Shown here in pieces: positions 13,607-15,049 of a stretch of DNA of 15,049 bases. The notes beneath the pieces were generated by a model, which saw nothing but the letters and a program-made list of their open reading frames with translations, ran no database searches and was not told where the DNA came from. The stretch is from NCBI GenBank assembly GCA_052144935.1, contig JBKQPR010000068.1, forward strand, positions 1-15,049, read 5' to 3'. Position 1 is the first letter of the stretch. Each line of letters begins with the position of its first letter. The translations under genes and the position numbers were made by a program. The stretch comes from JOPF133 sp052144935. Lineage in GTDB: Bacteria > Acidobacteriota > Terriglobia > Bryobacterales > Bryobacteraceae.

Positions 13607-13836
13607 ATGTTTGCAGATCGCGCAACGCTGCGAGGGAGTTACCAGCTTCGAGTCCTATTCAGCGGCCCGGTGGACCGCGAGGTTACGTTGATCCTGGTGG
13701 AACTCAAAGCGTTAACCTGCCACCCGGACAGTATAAGGTAAGGTACTTGGTCGCGTTGCCGCGTCCAACGTTTTGCCATTCCTTGGGTCGCAGGCATACA
13801 CCCGCGGGGAGATCTACACTAGCGAATTCGTCGTTC
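13607..13836 (+). pseudogene. Unidentified coding remnants upstream of hicA
   Basis: A 44-codon frame starts at ATG 13607 and ends at TAA 13739-13741; it contains YQLRVLFSGPVDREVTLILV. A second frame over the same stretch reads YVDPGGTQSVNLPPGQYKVR, and a third near 13775-13836 reads PFLGSQAYTRGEIYTSEFVV before a stop. The alternation of protein-like stretches among frames suggests a broken gene, but no family is recognised. The sequence is less GC-rich than its surroundings. Confidence 0.25.
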
Positions 13837-13896
13837 AGTAGTTCGGCATAAAAGCCAAGCAAACCGGGTCAAGGCTCTCCCGGCCGTGGCGGTGTG

Positions 13897-13906
13897 AAGG
13901 AGGTGA
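13897..13906 (+). promoter_or_regulatory. Perfect anti-Shine-Dalgarno complement without a matching gene
   Basis: AAGGAGGTGA is complementary to the canonical 3' end of bacterial 16S rRNA over ten bases, unusually strong for this window. The first in-frame ATG for hicA (13923) is 16 bases away, too far for efficient use, and the conserved HicA start is at 13998. It may mark a lost gene start or be fortuitous. Confidence 0.3.
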
Positions 13907-13997
13907 GAGGGAACCCCGAATTATGATGGTGGGATCGCGGGCTGGTGCCTGCTTGCAATCGCGTATCATAGGACCGGATAGGCGTGGCATAGTCACG

Positions 13998-14186
13998 ATG
14001 AAGGTCAGGGACGCGATCAAACTGGTGGAATCCGACGGTTGGAAGCTCGTGCGTACGCGCGGAAGCCACCGCCACTATCACCATCAATCGAAACCCGGAA
14101 TCGTGACGATTGCAGGCCATGCGTCGGAAGACCTTGACCCCAAGACGCAGGCGTCTATACTAAAACAAGCGGGACTACCGAAATGA
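13998..14186 (+). CDS. hicA: HicA family mRNA interferase toxin
   Basis: The 62-residue protein has the double-stranded RNA-binding-like HicA fold: MKVRDAIKLVESDGWKLVR, then the catalytic motif GSHRHYHH with the active histidine, then KPGIVTIAGH and a C-terminal helix (DLDPKTQASILKQAGL). Toxins of this family cleave mRNA and tmRNA and stop growth until neutralised by HicB. ATG 13998 matches the family start; an open extension to ATG 13923 encodes non-conserved sequence. No ribosome site precedes it, so expression may be low. The stop overlaps the hicB ATG (14183-14186), the usual coupled toxin-first order. A dead paralogous copy lies 630 bp upstream. Confidence 0.95.
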   Translation: MKVRDAIKLVESDGWKLVRTRGSHRHYHHQSKPGIVTIAGHASEDLDPKTQASILKQAGLPK

Positions 14187-14395
14187 AGTACGCCGTACTC
14201 TACGAACCGACCGCGACCGGCTACAGTGCGCATGTTCCGGATCTCCCCGGATGTGTCGGCGCGGCCGCCACGTTGGATGAAGCGCGCGAGCTGATGAAGG
14301 AAGCCATTGAGGGACACCTGGACTGTATGCGGGAGTTCGGATACCCGATTCCGGAGCCGACCACGGTCGCCGAAGAGCTGGAAGTTTCCGCGTGA
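14183..14395 (+). CDS. hicB: HicB family antitoxin
   Basis: The 70-residue protein shows the partly degraded RNase H-like fold typical of HicB: MKYAVLYEPTATGYSAHVPD, LPGCVGAAATLDEARELMKE and a helix ending FGYPIPEPTT. It binds and blocks HicA. This is the short form: after PEPTT only AEELEVSA remains, with no room for a helix-turn-helix or ribbon-helix-helix DNA-binding domain. Autoregulation through its own DNA binding is therefore doubtful. Its start overlaps hicA by four bases. Confidence 0.95.
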   Translation: MKYAVLYEPTATGYSAHVPDLPGCVGAAATLDEARELMKEAIEGHLDCMREFGYPIPEPTTVAEELEVSA

Positions 14396-14456
14396 CCGTC
14401 CCTTCAGCGCTCGCGAGCCGGGCCCAGAGGACGCCGGTACCGGGCTTCCGCCCTGG

Positions 14457-14502
14457 TTTTCTCCGCGCTTCCTCAGTGGCCTCCGCGCCTCGGCGGTGAA
14501 AA
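14457..14502. repeat. CTCCGCG-type dispersed repeat
   Basis: TTTTCTCCGCG, CTTCCTCAGTGGCCTCCGCG and CCTCGGCGGTGAAA follow one another, a short-period pattern of CTCCGCG blocks. Related pieces occur at 5987-6000 (TTTTCTCCGCGGTG) and, in reverse, at 4021-4037 (ACGCGGAGGTCGCGGAG). Its function is unknown. It fills the space between hicB and the tRNA promoter. Confidence 0.5.
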
Positions 14503-14530
14503 GCGCTGCCGCCCACGAAACTAATGCCAG

Positions 14531-14560
14531 TTGCGCACACCCGTCTTCTCTTTGTAAACT
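14531..14560 (+). promoter_or_regulatory. Candidate promoter of the tRNA-Tyr/tRNA-Thr/tuf cluster
   Basis: TTGCGC (14531-14536) and TAAACT (14555-14560) lie 18 bases apart, a sigma-70-type arrangement. They predict a start near 14567, about 50 bases before tRNA-Tyr. Confidence 0.5.
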
Positions 14561-14619
14561 GGTAGTTCCCCTGCAATCGGAATCTCGCTTTGGTGGAGGT
14601 GGATTGTGGGTGCACGCCC

Positions 14620-14708
14620 GGACGGGTGGCCGAGCGGCTAATGGCAACAGACTGTAAATCTGTCGCTCCTTGCGAGCTACGGAGGTTCGAATCCTCCCCC
14701 GTCCACCA
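14620..14708 (+). tRNA. tRNA-Tyr (anticodon GTA)
   Basis: The acceptor arm GGACGGG (14620-14626) pairs with CCCGTCC (14698-14704); A14705 is the discriminator and CCA is encoded (14706-14708). The anticodon GTA is at 14654-14656 within loop CTGTAAA, flanked by stem CAGA/TCTG. A long variable arm (about 14663-14680) makes it class II, as bacterial tRNA-Tyr should be. The T loop reads TTCGAAT. Confidence 0.97.
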
Positions 14709-14763
14709 GAAGTTTCGTACACTGTTGTAAAGGGGGCCGCGCGGTTTGGGCGGTTCCGGGGAA

Positions 14764-14839
<76 letters not shown>

Positions 14840-14922
14840 GTTTTTTGTCCGGCGCAATTCCAGCCCGGGGCCTGAGCGTTTTTCCTCCTGTAGCGAATTC
14901 CGTACAGAGAAGGTTGAGAGTA

Positions 14923-15049
<127 letters not shown>

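Noticed and set aside
14840..14846. T run just after tRNA-Thr as a terminator
   Set aside because: No hairpin precedes it apart from the tRNA itself, and the tRNA-tuf arrangement argues for read-through.

Overview
This is a GC-rich bacterial window. Its gene content points to an acidobacterium of the Bryobacterales / Candidatus Solibacter type: paralogous Gfo/Idh/MocA dehydrogenases and sugar isomerases, a tannase-family esterase, a Tat-exported family VIII-like serine hydrolase, a secreted protein of repeated carboxypeptidase-regulatory-like folds, group II introns and GGCAGGC-type palindromic repeats. The taxonomic call is an inference from gene families, not from a marker comparison.

Left part (1-3941, + strand): the window opens inside the 3' end of a group II intron (domains V and VI, ending near 126). 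The apparent tail of an interrupted membrane-protein gene follows (to 279), then an inverted pair of REP-like palindromes. Next come a Gfo/Idh/MocA oxidoreductase (434-1528) and a TIM-barrel sugar phosphate isomerase/epimerase (1650-2483). A 125-bp tandem duplication lies exactly over their stop/start junction. Successive junctions from 276 to 2483 are all 4-nt ATGA overlaps, including the copies made by duplication. A decayed gene remnant (2480-2700) precedes a Tat-exported beta-lactamase-fold serine hydrolase (2709-3941).

Middle (4199-8735): a secreted multi-domain protein on the minus strand is divergent from a TlpA/thioredoxin-like protein (6056-7237). The latter is followed after 10 bp by a tannase/feruloyl-esterase-family enzyme (7248-8735). 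A two-part hairpin element separates this pair from the next, convergent operon.

Right-centre (8795-12953, - strand, transcribed right to left): a compact four-gene operon of a PPi-type phosphofructokinase homologue, a GNAT protein, an NAD-dependent epimerase/dehydratase lacking the usual catalytic lysine, and a dihydrodipicolinate-synthase-family aldolase. Start/stop overlaps (4 bp and 14 bp) or a 13-bp gap join the genes. The set suggests a carbohydrate or keto-acid pathway whose substrate the sequence does not reveal.

Right end: 12954-13997 is a gene graveyard. It holds a uvrB-like C-terminal fragment, a frameshifted second copy of hicA that has lost its start codon and catalytic histidine, and further remnants. 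An intact hicA-hicB toxin-antitoxin pair follows (13998-14395). The core-genome cluster tRNA-Tyr(GTA), tRNA-Thr(GGT), tuf begins at 14620, and tuf runs off the window.
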